Positions 1-9,680 are shown, numbered from the stretch's first letter. The stretch: 64,000 nt of DNA from Bacteroidota bacterium (GCA_018267825.1 JAFDXR010000008.1:310001-374000), one strand, 5' to 3'. Translations and numbers: made by a program. Notes: generated by a model not told the origin, from the letters alone.

Positions 1-2518
1 CCATGGCAACCCCCTTGTCGTTGAGGACACCATCAAAAATAGTTTCCGCGTCTGAATAAAAACTCCGGATCGGTGAATCAAACACATAGGATTTAAACTT
101 ATCGAACTGCGTGGTGCTCTGGTTCACCTTCACATCTACTTTTGCTGCCAGGTTCCTGGCTACAGCTCCGTGCAGCCATTTTACCTCGAGTTTGGCCACA
201 CTGTCGTTGAGCTTATCCTGGTCAAAATAAATCTTGAGGCGGTTTGGTTTTACGGTTTCGATTTTGAGTTCCTGCGAAAACACGCGGTTACCAACTTTTG
301 CATAAGCGGTGTATACACCTGTAATCGCTTCTGTGGACGTGGCTGTGCGAAAATCATACATGCCATTGATATTCTTTGTCTTGCTCACCTGGTATACAAT
401 ATCTCCGTCAGGATCCTGCAATTCGAACTTTACCGGGTGGTTTGGAGGGAGGCGTTTTTCTTTATCTTCTATAATAAAACTGAGATACAATGAATCGCCC
501 GGACGCCATACGCCACGTTCCCCATATATATACCCTTTAACGCCCTTCTGCACAACTTCGCCTTCCACATCAAATTTGCTCAGCGAATTTGTATACCCAT
601 CACGAAGTTTCAGGTATCCGCGTTGTTTACCGTGTTTGGCAATCATCAGGAATGGCTTACGTTTCAGTTGCAGATCGAGCATACCATTGGCATCTGCCGT
701 ACCCGAACCAATCAGCTGTTTGGTATAGTCGTAATACTCGATCGTGGTGCCCGGCATAGGTTTGGCGGTAATCATATTGCTTACAAAAGCATGCGACATT
801 TTATTGTCATCCAGTTTATAGATCAGGCCAATGTCGGAAGCCAGTATATTGCGGCTCACCGCCTTACCATAGTAATAGGAGTTTTCGCAGACGGAGGCTT
901 CATCGCCGTAATAATAATCCCAGGTTTCATATCCGCCGTCGAAACCGTAACTGTTCCAATCATTTTCGTCCCAGTTTTTATCATAGTCGCCGGATGCATC
1001 TTCGCCTGTGTTTTCCTCAGTGCTTTCTTCCGGCGGGCAATCGCATACAGCATAGGTTCTGTTAAACTTTATACTCACCCTGTAAATAGCTCCGGGGTCG
1101 GGTGTTATCAGTTTTCCCAGGTCAATCACATGTGTATTCCATTGTTTCAGATTCATTTTTTTATCATAGTCCAGCCTGATCTTTTTTTCAACGAGCACTT
1201 TACCCACGCGGGTCAATCCATCTTCTCCGTCCAGGTCGTTTACCTGCAGAAACTGGTGAACATTGTTTTCAAAAATCTTAATGATACGTACATCCACAGC
1301 TTTGAGACTGATGGCTTCGAATGGGAAAATGAGCCCGTTGGAATTCGGTAGGATACAGCCGTTGCCTTTGATTCTTACAAATGGTTTGGGTTCTTCAAAT
1401 AAGAGATTGTCGGTATAAGCCCGGTTCATTTTATAGCCTTTGAAATTTTTAATTCCGGTAGTCACGATAATCGCTTTGCTTCCAACAATACGATTCGGTA
1501 AAAACACTTTCACCACATTGGCTTCAATAGCATACGTGAGGTTTTCGACACCGGCAATGGTAATGATCCCTTTAAGATTCTGCATGGTTGAAATCGGGTC
1601 GCTGAACGTGAATTCCACATATTGATCCTCCTTATCAACAACCTTTGCTTCCGTTACTGTAAAGTCGCCCAGGGCCGGCACAATGATTTCCTGTGAGCCT
1701 TTTTGTATGGCATGAATAGGTTCTGCATTCCAGCTCACTGTAACGAGTCCCTGCTGGGTTTTTCGCTCAATGCTATCGACATAAAAATAAAACTCGTTGT
1801 TGTTGTAACTATAGCTCCATGTTACCGGCAGTTTTTTACCATTCTGCGACACAAACAATGTTTTGCGGATCATGCTGGTGTCTTCGTAATCGGCTGTATT
1901 AACAGTTCCTGTTAATTTCTGCCATTCGATATTGTAATCGTCGTAGCTCCTCAGGCCTACATCTTTGACATAGAGGCTTTGCGGATAGCTTGAGAACTGA
2001 AAATGGAACTCCTCAAGATCAGAAGGTACCTTTTTGATTTTGTCGAGATGAAACTCTGCATTATAGAATTGGTTTGGTGGTAATGCCTCGTCGGGGATAA
2101 ACTCGATAATGCGGTCGCTGATCCAGATCGCTTTACCCTTAATAGCAGGCTCAAACTCAAAGATCTCTTCCAGAAGTGTTGAGTCGGGAAGCTGCATCAG
2201 TGGCATGATTGAATCCATAACCTGAACAGCGTTACCGGTTGTGATATCGCTGACTGTTACTTCTGTGGTATTGGCCACGACAGGAGCATTTGTCTGCGCG
2301 GGTACTGCTTTGGGGGCTTGCTGCTCAAACATGCCATGTGCCAGTTCAATGCGGATAGATGTTTTCCGGGAAACCATACCGGATGTAAAGCCTGAAATGT
2401 ACTGTCCGAAGGCCGGATTAACGGCGTTGATTTTCGGGCCATACTGCATGCAGGAACTCAGGATAGCCAGGCTGATGATTACTGTCAGGGATAAGCCCAG
2501 GAGCAATTTTGTTTTCAT
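1..2518 (-). CDS. Alpha-2-macroglobulin family lipoprotein (3' part cut by window edge)
   Basis: The reading frame opens at the ATG complementary to 2516-2518 and stays open to base 1, so about 839 N-terminal residues are visible and the C-terminus lies outside. It starts with a signal peptide ending in a lipobox (LSSC, Cys23), so it should be lipid-anchored in the envelope. The region around 490-540 encodes GERGVWRPGDSLYL, the hallmark of the MG2 macroglobulin domain, preceded by MG1-like and BIG-like beta domains. Bacterial alpha-2-macroglobulins trap proteases at the envelope; the thioester region, if any, is not in view. It is divergent from nothing; the LytTR regulator at 2819 is co-oriented upstream. 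A pair of 21-bp-spaced repeats lies about 80-110 bp before its start. Confidence 0.88.
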   Translation of the reverse strand, partial: MKTKLLLGLSLTVIISLAILSSCMQYGPKINAVNPAFGQYISGFTSGMVSRKTSIRIELAHGMFEQQAPKAVPAQTNAPVVANTTEVTVSDITTGNAVQVMDSIMPLMQLPDSTLLEEIFEFEPAIKGKAIWISDRIIEFIPDEALPPNQFYNAEFHLDKIKKVPSDLEEFHFQFSSYPQSLYVKDVGLRSYDDYNIEWQKLTGTVNTADYEDTSMIRKTLFVSQNGKKLPVTWSYSYNNNEFYFYVDSIERKTQQGLVTVSWNAEPIHAIQKGSQEIIVPALGDFTVTEAKVVDKEDQYVEFTFSDPISTMQNLKGIITIAGVENLTYAIEANVVKVFLPNRIVGSKAIIVTTGIKNFKGYKMNRAYTDNLLFEEPKPFVRIKGNGCILPNSNGLIFPFEAISLKAVDVRIIKIFENNVHQFLQVNDLDGEDGLTRVGKVLVEKKIRLDYDKKMNLKQWNTHVIDLGKLITPDPGAIYRVSIKFNRTYAVCDCPPEESTEENTGEDASGDYDKNWDENDWNSYGFDGGYETWDYYYGDEASVCENSYYYGKAVSRNILASDIGLIYKLDDNKMSHAFVSNMITAKPMPGTTIEYYDYTKQLIGSGTADANGMLDLQLKRKPFLMIAKHGKQRGYLKLRDGYTNSLSKFDVEGEVVQKGVKGYIYGERGVWRPGDSLYLSFIIEDKEKRLPPNHPVKFELQDPDGDIVYQVSKTKNINGMYDFRTATSTEAITGVYTAYAKVGNRVFSQELKIETVKPNRLKIYFDQDKLNDSVAKLEVKWLHGAVARNLAAKVDVKVNQSTTQFDKFKSYVFDSPIRSFYSDAETIFDGVLNDKGVAM

Positions 2519-2598
2519 GTGGATTTAAATTATGATACAAAAGTGCCCCGCTTATTCCGTAAACCGGTATGGTTTTTATAGGATGGGGATCCTGTTTT

Positions 2599-2629
2599 AT
2601 TAAGTGCAGGCTTCTGGCTATTATGTGCA
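2599..2629 (-). promoter_or_regulatory. Possible LytTR-type operator upstream of the macroglobulin gene
   Basis: On the minus strand TGCACATAAT (2629-2620) and TGCACTTAAT (2608-2599) are direct repeats whose starts are exactly 21 bp apart, the two-helical-turn geometry of LytTR binding sites. A CACTTTTG element (2545-2538), one mismatch from TAnnTTTG, follows toward the gene. Binding by the adjacent LytTR regulator is inferred. Confidence 0.45.
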
Positions 2630-2738
2630 AACGTGTCCCGGAATTGGAATTATGGCCGGTTAAGAGATAAAAGGACTTTGGAAAGGTGTTTGGTGGAATG
2701 AAAGGAGACGAGATTGCTTCCCTCCGCGTGCCACTGAA

Positions 2739-2770
2739 GCCTATGCTTGCGCTGAAGCTTCAGCATAGGC
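2739..2770. other. Intergenic inverted repeat (hairpin)
   Basis: GCCTATGC (2739-2746) pairs with GCATAGGC (2763-2770), and the interior contains the palindrome GCTGAAGCTTCAGC. It lies 49 bp past the stop of the response regulator at 2819. No T-run follows on either strand, so it may be an mRNA 3'-end hairpin rather than an intrinsic terminator. The rest of 2519-2818 shows no gene. Confidence 0.5.
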
Positions 2771-2818
2771 GCATAGAGGAGGCGCTTCGTTTGCAATGCA
2801 AGTGCGGTGCAGGAGTCG

Positions 2819-3571
2819 CTATTTACCTCTTTCGAACTTCTCCATCAGTTCGTCTTTTTTATTAGGTGATACATCTATCACAGAGCCATCAGCCATGGTA
2901 AGCTGACCCCCTTTTCCGCGTGTATATTTCACCACATGATCGAGGTTCACAAGATGTGATTTATGAACGCGCAGAAAACCGGACTCTCCCAGCAATTCTT
3001 CATAGAATTTAAGTGTGCGGCAAATCATCATTTTGGATTTGGAAACAAAATGGAAGTCCGTGAAGTTGTCGTTGGCCTTGCAATGTACAATATCACGCAC
3101 CTTTACGACTTCAAACCCATCCTGCAAGGGTAAAACAATCTTACAGTCCTGGCTGTTTCCGCCACGGATATTTTCCAGCAAAACCTTTGTGTGCAATGAC
3201 AGCTGGTTTTTCTGCTTCTGGGTTTTTATCTTATCTACGGCCAGAATCAGCTCGTCGATGCTCACCGGCTTGAGGATATAATAGGCGGCACTGTAATTAA
3301 GTGCCTGAATAGCATAATTACCAAAAGCTGTAACAAACACTGTTTCAAAATCGATTTCACCCACCTGCTCCAGCAGGTCAAAGCCATTGCCCTTCGGCAT
3401 TTCCACATCCAGAAACAGGATATCGGGTTTATGTTTACGGATGGCCTCAATACCTGTGGCAACCGAATCGCCTGTACCAACAACAGTTACATCCGGGCAA
3501 TATTTCGCGATGTAGCCGGCCAGGATTTCGCGGCTCATAGGTTCATCTTCAACAATAACGGCTTTAAGCAT
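2819..3571 (-). CDS. LytTR-family response regulator
   Basis: A 250-residue protein with an N-terminal receiver domain and a C-terminal LytTR DNA-binding domain. The acidic pocket is visible as VEDE (residues 7-10), the phospho-acceptor is Asp55 in FLDVEMP, and the conserved lysine is in YILKPVS near residue 107. The LytTR part (about 145-245) carries the typical VRDIVHCKANDNFTDFH and FLRVHKSHLVNLDHV segments. It overlaps the end of the upstream histidine kinase gene by 8 bp, so the two are translationally coupled and form a cognate pair. Its likely targets are the flanking macroglobulin and VWA genes, which have 21-bp-spaced repeats upstream. Confidence 0.93.
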   Translation of the reverse strand: MLKAVIVEDEPMSREILAGYIAKYCPDVTVVGTGDSVATGIEAIRKHKPDILFLDVEMPKGNGFDLLEQVGEIDFETVFVTAFGNYAIQALNYSAAYYILKPVSIDELILAVDKIKTQKQKNQLSLHTKVLLENIRGGNSQDCKIVLPLQDGFEVVKVRDIVHCKANDNFTDFHFVSKSKMMICRTLKFYEELLGESGFLRVHKSHLVNLDHVVKYTRGKGGQLTMADGSVIDVSPNKKDELMEKFERGK

Positions 3572-5651
3572 GCTCTTCTATTTTTTTGGGGATGGTAATT
3601 TTCACAAGCGTCCCGGTTTCTCCACGGTCGGGAAAAGCATCCTGTACTTCCACCAGTATATTGGTATTGTATAACTCGTTCATGATGCTGATCCGCTGTT
3701 CAATATTCTGCATGCCCACCGAGGCCTGTGCCTTCTGATTCCGTGTTTTTATCTCCTTTGATTTCCGGCGGCCAATGCCATTGTCGCGGATAATGACCTG
3801 CAGCGACTCATTGGTTTGTGTAAACGAAATGTCGAGTTGCCCGGGTTGATTGAGATAGCGTAATCCATGCCATACCGCATTTTCGATGTAAGGCTGGATC
3901 ATCATAGGTGGCAATTCAAACTCAGAGCCGTCAATTTCTTCATCCACATGGAATGTATAGTTAAACTTATCGCTGAAACGGGCGTGTTCCAGCTGGAGGT
4001 ACAGTTTCAGAATATCGATCTCTTCGGTGAGTGAGATCATATCGTGCTTGGAGCTATCCATCACAGAGCGCATGAGTCTCGAAAAATCGGAAAGGTATTT
4101 GTTTGCCGAGCGTTCATCGTTTTGTGAAATGTAATGGTTCACTGAATTCAGGGCATTGAAAATAAAATGCGGGTTCATCTGGCCGCGAAGTGATTTGATG
4201 GCCAGCAGCTGGTTCACCCGTCTTTTCTCCCGGGCATTGCGTAACATGTAATAACCGCCAAACAACATCAGCATAATAAATACGGCCATGGTTATAATAA
4301 TACTGTTCCGCACGGTGAGCTCATCCTGCCTGAGTTCTTTGTCCTGTTTCAAAATCTCGATCGACTTTTCGTCCAGCTGTCTTTCTTTTTCGAGGAGCTC
4401 TATACGTTGCTGATTCTTCCCGATATTATTGGATAAATTAATAGCGTCGTTCAGTTCACGGGTTCGCACCGCCTGTACGGAATCTTCCAGGGTTGCATAT
4501 TTCTGAAGGTAGCCAAGACCTTTGGCTGTTTGACCATTCCTGAAATAATCTTCGGCCAGGGTACGGTAGGCTTTGGCATTGTCTTCGAGCAGCTTGCTCT
4601 TTTCGAACAGGTCAGCACTTTGGTCTGTGGCCGCCAATGATGAAAACGACATGTTTGTGGTGCCGATATTTTTGTCGTAATACTCCGCTGCCTTATCGAG
4701 TTGGTTCGTGGCCAGGTATGCATTCCCGATTTGTGTATTCTGCTGCAATATGCCCTGTGTGTTGTTCTCGGATGTGTTGATTGCAATGTTGCTGTTCCGG
4801 AGTTCCACTTCCTTATTTACTTCTTTTTGCTTTCTGAAAACGGCAGCAAGCTTTTCATTGGTTGTAAGAAGCAACTCTTTATAATTGTTGGCGTTTGCAA
4901 GTGCCTGCGCCTGGTAGTAATAGTTAACGGCTTTCTGATCGTCGTTTTGCTTTCCGTAATAATCGCCGATCGCAAGGAGTGTTGCGGTTTCACCTTCGCC
5001 GTTCTTAGAGCTTTTCTCCAACATTAAAACCTCATTCAGCAGGTTAAATCCATCCTGTGTTTTCCCTTGTGCAAATTCAATGCTTGCCAGTACCCGTTTC
5101 GCTTCCAGTCTTTCGCGAAGGGCGATATCTCCAAAACGGGAATCCTCAAAACAAACCTGTATAGACGCGTTGGCATCAGAAACTGCACCGGTAGCAAGTT
5201 GCGACACGGCCATCTGCCTGTATGCTTTAAAAAGGGTTATGCCTCCCGAACCACCAGCCGGTCTTTGTATTGTCTTGCTTTTCTTTTGCACTGCCCTTGA
5301 AGAAAATGCAACGGTATTTATACACTTTTTGAAATTCTCAATGGCGAGTTCATCCTGTTTGAGTTGCTGCTGGATATTCCCCAGGATAAGATAAGCCAGG
5401 GCTTCGTTGCTGTTATCATTTTCTTTCAGACAAAGTCCGATAGCCTTATTCACCTGGTCGATGGCACGGAATGGTGCTTTTCCCGAAAGGTATTGTGCGG
5501 AGTCTAACAAAACCGTTACGGGTTTTACCTCCACGGTGCTAAGGCTACGAAAATCATAGTTGCGTTGCGCACTGGCTGCATGGCCACACAACAAAAACAG
5601 GGTTATCAGTCCTGTTTGCAATGACACAATTATATTCCGCCAGGCTTTCAT
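3564..5651 (-). CDS. TPR-containing sensor histidine kinase, LytS/YehU type
   Basis: A 695-residue inner-membrane kinase. A signal peptide (about 1-28, ending HAASAQ) is followed by a periplasmic TPR array (about 55-400), a short coiled coil, one membrane span (IIITMAVFIMLMLFGGYYML, about 450-470) and a cytoplasmic His_kinase domain with MNPHFIFNALNSVNHYIS, where the His is the presumed phosphate acceptor. The HATPase has its N box at NAVWHGL and its G box at DNGIGR. This architecture (TPR, one span, LytS-type kinase) is common in Bacteroidota. The partner is the LytTR regulator at 2819, overlapping by 8 bp. The gene is divergent from the VWA gene at 5873 and shares a 220-bp intergenic region containing the repeat operator at 5752. 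Confidence 0.93.
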   Translation of the reverse strand: MKAWRNIIVSLQTGLITLFLLCGHAASAQRNYDFRSLSTVEVKPVTVLLDSAQYLSGKAPFRAIDQVNKAIGLCLKENDNSNEALAYLILGNIQQQLKQDELAIENFKKCINTVAFSSRAVQKKSKTIQRPAGGSGGITLFKAYRQMAVSQLATGAVSDANASIQVCFEDSRFGDIALRERLEAKRVLASIEFAQGKTQDGFNLLNEVLMLEKSSKNGEGETATLLAIGDYYGKQNDDQKAVNYYYQAQALANANNYKELLLTTNEKLAAVFRKQKEVNKEVELRNSNIAINTSENNTQGILQQNTQIGNAYLATNQLDKAAEYYDKNIGTTNMSFSSLAATDQSADLFEKSKLLEDNAKAYRTLAEDYFRNGQTAKGLGYLQKYATLEDSVQAVRTRELNDAINLSNNIGKNQQRIELLEKERQLDEKSIEILKQDKELRQDELTVRNSIIITMAVFIMLMLFGGYYMLRNAREKRRVNQLLAIKSLRGQMNPHFIFNALNSVNHYISQNDERSANKYLSDFSRLMRSVMDSSKHDMISLTEEIDILKLYLQLEHARFSDKFNYTFHVDEEIDGSEFELPPMMIQPYIENAVWHGLRYLNQPGQLDISFTQTNESLQVIIRDNGIGRRKSKEIKTRNQKAQASVGMQNIEQRISIMNELYNTNILVEVQDAFPDRGETGTLVKITIPKKIEEHA

Positions 5652-5751
5652 GTTTATGTAAACTTAGTAAGGATTGTTCAGATAATAAAATTAATTTTTG
5701 CCAGATATGGCCGTAAACACTGGGGTTTTAGCCCTTTTACAGGAACCTGTA

Positions 5752-5786
5752 TCCGTTTCACCAAGCCAGGTGTCCGTTTCACTAAG
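5752..5786 (+). promoter_or_regulatory. Twin TCCGTTTCAC repeats, probable LytTR operator
   Basis: TCCGTTTCAC occurs at 5752-5761 and again at 5773-5782, a perfect 10-bp direct repeat with a 21-bp period, followed by CAAG and TAAG respectively. TAGCTTTA (5816-5823), one base from TAnnTTTG, starts 29 nt after the second repeat, and the VWA gene ATG is at 5873. The site sits between the divergent kinase operon and the VWA gene, so it could serve either. Assignment to the adjacent LytTR regulator is inferred from geometry and position. Confidence 0.62.
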
Positions 5787-5872
5787 TGCTGATTTTTGTT
5801 GTATGATCCCTCGACTAGCTTTACATCAGAATCCTGTAAAATCCGTATTCCATAACACTTAAATCCTTTAAC

Positions 5873-7093
5873 ATGAAACCTTATTCAACCTGGCGATCCG
5901 CCACCGCCTATCTTACACTCACATCCATGGTGTGCATGGCCTGCACCTTTAATCCACAGGCAAGAGCCAACACCGAAGCCAATGCCCCTGCTGAAATACA
6001 GCATACGGTTCAGGCAACGCATACAACCACAGCCGGCACTTTGAAAATTGGTAAGCGTAAAATAAAAATCGCCTTATTGCTCGATACCAGTAACAGTATG
6101 GATGGGCTCATTGATCAGGCCAAAGCACAACTCTGGAAACTGGTAAATGAACTCGCTCTGGCAAAATGCGGCGATGAAAGGCCTATGCTCGAAATAGCTC
6201 TTTATGAATACGGAAACAGCGGGCTGCCAATGAATGAAGGGTACATTCGCCAGGTGGCCATGTTTACCGATGACCTGGACCTGATCTCCGAAAAACTATT
6301 CTCGCTGACAACCAATGGTGGCGATGAATTCTGCGGGCAGGTCATCCAATCGGCCACCACGCAGCTCGACTGGACGGGTGATGATAATGACCTGCGCCTC
6401 ATTTTCATTGCAGGAAATGAACCGTTCACACAGGGCTCGGTGAATTATGCAGGGTCCTGCAAAACAGCCAAACAAAAAGATATCGTGGTCAATACCATTT
6501 ATTGCGGTAGTTTTGACGAAGGACTCAGTAGTGGCTGGAAAAACGGAGCCCTGCTTACCGACGGAAGTTACATGAGCATTGAGCAGGATCGAAAAACCGA
6601 ATACATTGAAACTCCCTACGACCAGGAAATTGCCAAACTGAACGATAAACTTAATGACACCTACGTAAGCTATGGCGCCGAGGGATACAGCAAAAAACAA
6701 AACCAGGTGACACAGGATGCCAATGCTTCTTCTTATGGCATTTCGAATACCACATCGCGCGTGGCTTCCAAAGCCTCTGCATTTTATTCCAATGCTTCAT
6801 GGGACCTGGTAGATGCATCGCGTGAAAAAGATTTTGATGTTGCCAAAATGAAAGAGTCCGAATTACCGAAAGAAATACAGGGAAAAAACAAAGCTGAAAA
6901 AGAAGCGTTTATTCAGCAAAAAAGCAAGGAGCGCGAAGATGTGAGATCGCAAATCCTCGCCCTGAATAAAAAACGCATGGAATACATTGCAGAAAAACAA
7001 AAAGCATCGGGCGATACAAACTCCCTGGACGCAGCCATGATCAAGGCCATTAAGGAACAAGCCGCACGTAAGAATTTCACCTTTCAAAGCTAA
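5873..7093 (+). CDS. VWA domain-containing envelope protein
   Basis: A 406-residue exported protein. The hydrophobic N-terminus (about 8-24) ends in VCMAC, which may be a lipobox. A von Willebrand A domain starts near residue 63 with the MIDAS motif DTSNSMD (Asp71, Ser73, Ser75), so it probably binds a divalent metal. The C-terminal third is rich in Lys/Glu and predicted helical (about 330-406). VWA proteins of this kind act in envelope complexes, but the partner cannot be told from sequence. The SIMPL gene starts 6 bp after its stop, so the two are co-transcribed. The upstream twin repeats suggest control by the neighbouring two-component system. Confidence 0.85.
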   Translation: MKPYSTWRSATAYLTLTSMVCMACTFNPQARANTEANAPAEIQHTVQATHTTTAGTLKIGKRKIKIALLLDTSNSMDGLIDQAKAQLWKLVNELALAKCGDERPMLEIALYEYGNSGLPMNEGYIRQVAMFTDDLDLISEKLFSLTTNGGDEFCGQVIQSATTQLDWTGDDNDLRLIFIAGNEPFTQGSVNYAGSCKTAKQKDIVVNTIYCGSFDEGLSSGWKNGALLTDGSYMSIEQDRKTEYIETPYDQEIAKLNDKLNDTYVSYGAEGYSKKQNQVTQDANASSYGISNTTSRVASKASAFYSNASWDLVDASREKDFDVAKMKESELPKEIQGKNKAEKEAFIQQKSKEREDVRSQILALNKKRMEYIAEKQKASGDTNSLDAAMIKAIKEQAARKNFTFQS

Positions 7094-7098
7094 ACACC

Positions 7099-7815
7099 AT
7101 GAGAATATCAGCTTTAATAGCAATCCCTCTGTTTCTTTTGTTTTCCTCTCGAAACCATTCTGCAACAGGGTCATCCGAAAACGAGCATACTATTTCTGTG
7201 ACCGGCAGTTCTGAAATGTCGGTCGTGCCTGACGAGGTTGAACTTACGATTAGTATACGCGAGTATTTTGAGGAGGAGTATATTCCGGGAAAAAGGATTG
7301 AAGACTATAAAACAAAAGTGCCGTTGCGGAACATTGAATCTGAATTCTATAAACACCTGGAATCTATCGGCTATTCCAAAAAAGATCTGACACTCCTTGG
7401 AGCGGGGGATTTCTGGCGGAACGCAGGCCTGCCGGTCCAATTCAGTAAGCAATTCAGTATTTGCGTACCGGGACTGGAACAGATCGAGAAACTCGTTCAG
7501 GCCCTCGACATGCGGGGCGTTGAATCGGTATCGATACGGCAACTGAAAAATAAAAAACTGACTGCGCTTCGCAAACAGGTCAAGATACAGGCCCTTGAGA
7601 TGGCTAAAGAAAAAGCTGCATACCTGCTCGAAAGCCAGGGTCATAAAGCCGGCAGTCTTGTATCTATTCGTGAAGTAAACAACGACAATGGATTTTCATA
7701 CAGCTATTCGACTTCCAATATGCTTAGCAACAGTGTCAGCTTTAGTGATAACAAAAGCGGATTGCAAAGCATCAGCATACGCTATGAAATTGAAGTGAGT
7801 TATCTGATAGACTAA
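7099..7815 (+). CDS. SIMPL domain (DUF541) exported protein
   Basis: A 238-residue protein with an N-terminal signal sequence (about 1-22) and a SIMPL/DUF541 domain beginning ISVTGSSEMSVVPDEVELTI. That opening, where a 'VTGSGE' phrase is followed by a V-x-P-D-x-A/V strand, typifies the family. SIMPL proteins are periplasmic or envelope-associated, with roles in stress tolerance known for a few members only. It follows the VWA gene by 6 bp and ends before a strong hairpin terminator at 7834, so the unit is VWA-SIMPL. A specific function is not assigned. Confidence 0.85.
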   Translation: MRISALIAIPLFLLFSSRNHSATGSSENEHTISVTGSSEMSVVPDEVELTISIREYFEEEYIPGKRIEDYKTKVPLRNIESEFYKHLESIGYSKKDLTLLGAGDFWRNAGLPVQFSKQFSICVPGLEQIEKLVQALDMRGVESVSIRQLKNKKLTALRKQVKIQALEMAKEKAAYLLESQGHKAGSLVSIREVNNDNGFSYSYSTSNMLSNSVSFSDNKSGLQSISIRYEIEVSYLID

Positions 7816-7833
7816 CTACGTATTTTCCGTATT

Positions 7834-7868
7834 AAAAAGAGGTGCCCGAGCAGACTCCTCTTTTTTTT
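7834..7868 (+). terminator. Rho-independent terminator after the SIMPL gene
   Basis: AAAAAGAGG (7834-7842) pairs with CCTCTTTTT (from 7857) across a 14-nt loop, and the run of T continues to 7868. It lies 19 bp after the stop at 7815. Confidence 0.85.
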
Positions 7869-8066
7869 GACCACATCCGCCTCAAAAAACCATTTAACAA
7901 ATTATGGCATTTTTATCTCACAAACCCGGGTTACCCATCGCTACGTATGGTATAAATACAAAACGATCGTTACATCAGAAGTTCTACCCGGAGGCTGGCC
8001 TGTAACAGGCCTGGGACTTAACACACACGGCATGCCACCTGCTGTTGTAAAAAAATCATTAAACGT

Positions 8067-9653
8067 ATGAAAACTGCCAACCTGCTGGCTACGCTTGCCG
8101 TAGCTCTCCTGATCGTATCATGTGGTCCATCGGGTGAACAAATGAAAGCCAAAGAAGATGCTATCAATACAACCACCGCCGACATGGCCCCTCCTGTTCT
8201 GGAAACCCCTCCTCTCGCCACAGGAACCGAGTCCTACAACACCATCAGCGAAAACACCTTTAAATCTGTTTCTGCCGAACCTCTTTCCACATTTGCCATC
8301 GACGTCGACGGTGCTTCCTATAGCAATGTACGCCGCATGCTTATCAATGGTATGCTCCCGCCCGCCGACGCCGTTCGCGCAGAAGAGTTCATCAACTACT
8401 TTACTTACAATTATCCTAAACCCGAACAAAACGAACTATTCAGCTTATATAGTGAATATGCCAACTGTCCATGGGCAGCTAATCATAAGCTGTTGCAGGT
8501 TGCATTAAAAGGAAAAGAGGTTGATATGAAAAGTGCGCCTGCCAACAACCTGGTTTTCCTGGTGGATGTGAGTGGCTCGATGGAGAACGAAAACAAACTG
8601 CCTTTGTTGAAACGCGCATTCAAGTTGCTCATCAAACAACTCCGCCCTGAAGATCGTGTATCGATTGTAGTATATGCAGGAAATGCGGGCCTGGTACTCG
8701 ATGGGGCCAATGGTGATGAATCCGACGATATCCTGGAGGCCCTCGACAGACTACAGGCAGGTGGCTCTACTGCCGGAGGTGAAGGCATTGAGCTTGCATA
8801 TGCCGTAGCAAAAAATCACTTCATTAAAAAAGGAAACAACCGCATTATCCTTACCACCGACGGTGATTTCAATGTGGGCATGTCGAGCCAGCAGGAACTT
8901 GAAAAACTGATCGAAGAAAAAAGAAACGACGGTATTTACCTTTCTGTATTTGGCTTTGGCGACGGAAACATCAAGGACAATGTGATGGAAACCCTGGCAG
9001 ATAAAGGAAACGGGAATTACTATTATATCGATAATTTTATGGAAGCACGGAAAGTACTGGTTTCGCAATTTGGTGGCACACTCATGACCATTGCCAAGGA
9101 TGTGAAAATACAGATCGAGTTCAATCCGGCTTATGTAAAGGAATACCGCCTTATTGGCTATGAAAACCGCTTGCTGAACGCCGAGGACTTTAACGATGAT
9201 AAAAAAGATGCCGGTGAATTGGGTTCCGGACATTGCGTGACGGCGCTGTATGAAATTATTCCTGCAGGCAGTAGTGAAAGTAAAGCCAACGTCGACAACC
9301 TGAAATATGCAAAATCCGGAGATAATACCAATAAAGGCGAATTAGCAAGCATTAAGTTTCGTTACAAAGGAGTTGCCAGACAAGACACAACCTCAAAGCT
9401 GCTTAGTAAAACAATCAGCACAATCATTATCCCCGACGAACAGCGTTCAGCGAATTTCAAACTGGCGGCCAGTGCCGCGGAGTTTGCGATGCTGCTCCGC
9501 GACAGCAAATACCGCGACCGCGCCTCTTATGACCAGGCCATTGAACTGGCTGGTGGTGCCCGGGAGCGTGATGAAGAAGGCTATGTAAGCGGCTTAATCG
9601 ATCTGCTGAAAATCGCCAAAGACCTACAGGAAAAGCCAATTGCCAAAAAATAA
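8067..9653 (+). CDS. YfbK-like VWA lipoprotein (VWF_A N-terminal, VWA, DUF3520)
   Basis: A 528-residue lipoprotein: the signal peptide ends LLIVSC with Cys19. An N-terminal YfbK-type region (about 60-150, with FAIDVDGASYSNVRRML and RAEEFINYFTYNYP) is followed by a VWA domain whose MIDAS is DVSGSM and whose later Asp is in TTDGDFNVG. The C-terminal DUF3520 region runs from about 340 to 525. The order and length match the Bacteroidota/proteobacterial YfbK family, whose function is not well defined. A separate transcription unit: it follows the terminator at 7834 and precedes one at 9656. The stretch 7869-8066 holds no supported gene. Confidence 0.92.
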   Translation: MKTANLLATLAVALLIVSCGPSGEQMKAKEDAINTTTADMAPPVLETPPLATGTESYNTISENTFKSVSAEPLSTFAIDVDGASYSNVRRMLINGMLPPADAVRAEEFINYFTYNYPKPEQNELFSLYSEYANCPWAANHKLLQVALKGKEVDMKSAPANNLVFLVDVSGSMENENKLPLLKRAFKLLIKQLRPEDRVSIVVYAGNAGLVLDGANGDESDDILEALDRLQAGGSTAGGEGIELAYAVAKNHFIKKGNNRIILTTDGDFNVGMSSQQELEKLIEEKRNDGIYLSVFGFGDGNIKDNVMETLADKGNGNYYYIDNFMEARKVLVSQFGGTLMTIAKDVKIQIEFNPAYVKEYRLIGYENRLLNAEDFNDDKKDAGELGSGHCVTALYEIIPAGSSESKANVDNLKYAKSGDNTNKGELASIKFRYKGVARQDTTSKLLSKTISTIIIPDEQRSANFKLAASAAEFAMLLRDSKYRDRASYDQAIELAGGARERDEEGYVSGLIDLLKIAKDLQEKPIAKK

Positions 9654-9655
9654 AA

Positions 9656-9680
9656 GAAAGGGCCCTTCGGGGCCTTTTTT
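9656..9680 (+). terminator. Rho-independent terminator after the YfbK-like gene
   Basis: A GC-rich stem AAGGGCCC / GGGGCCTT with a TTCG tetraloop is followed by six T, starting 3 bp after the stop codon at 9653. Confidence 0.9.

Noticed and set aside
7867-8070. 67-codon frame before the YfbK-like gene
   Set aside because: Starts inside the terminator and overlaps the next gene's start; composition is not protein-like.
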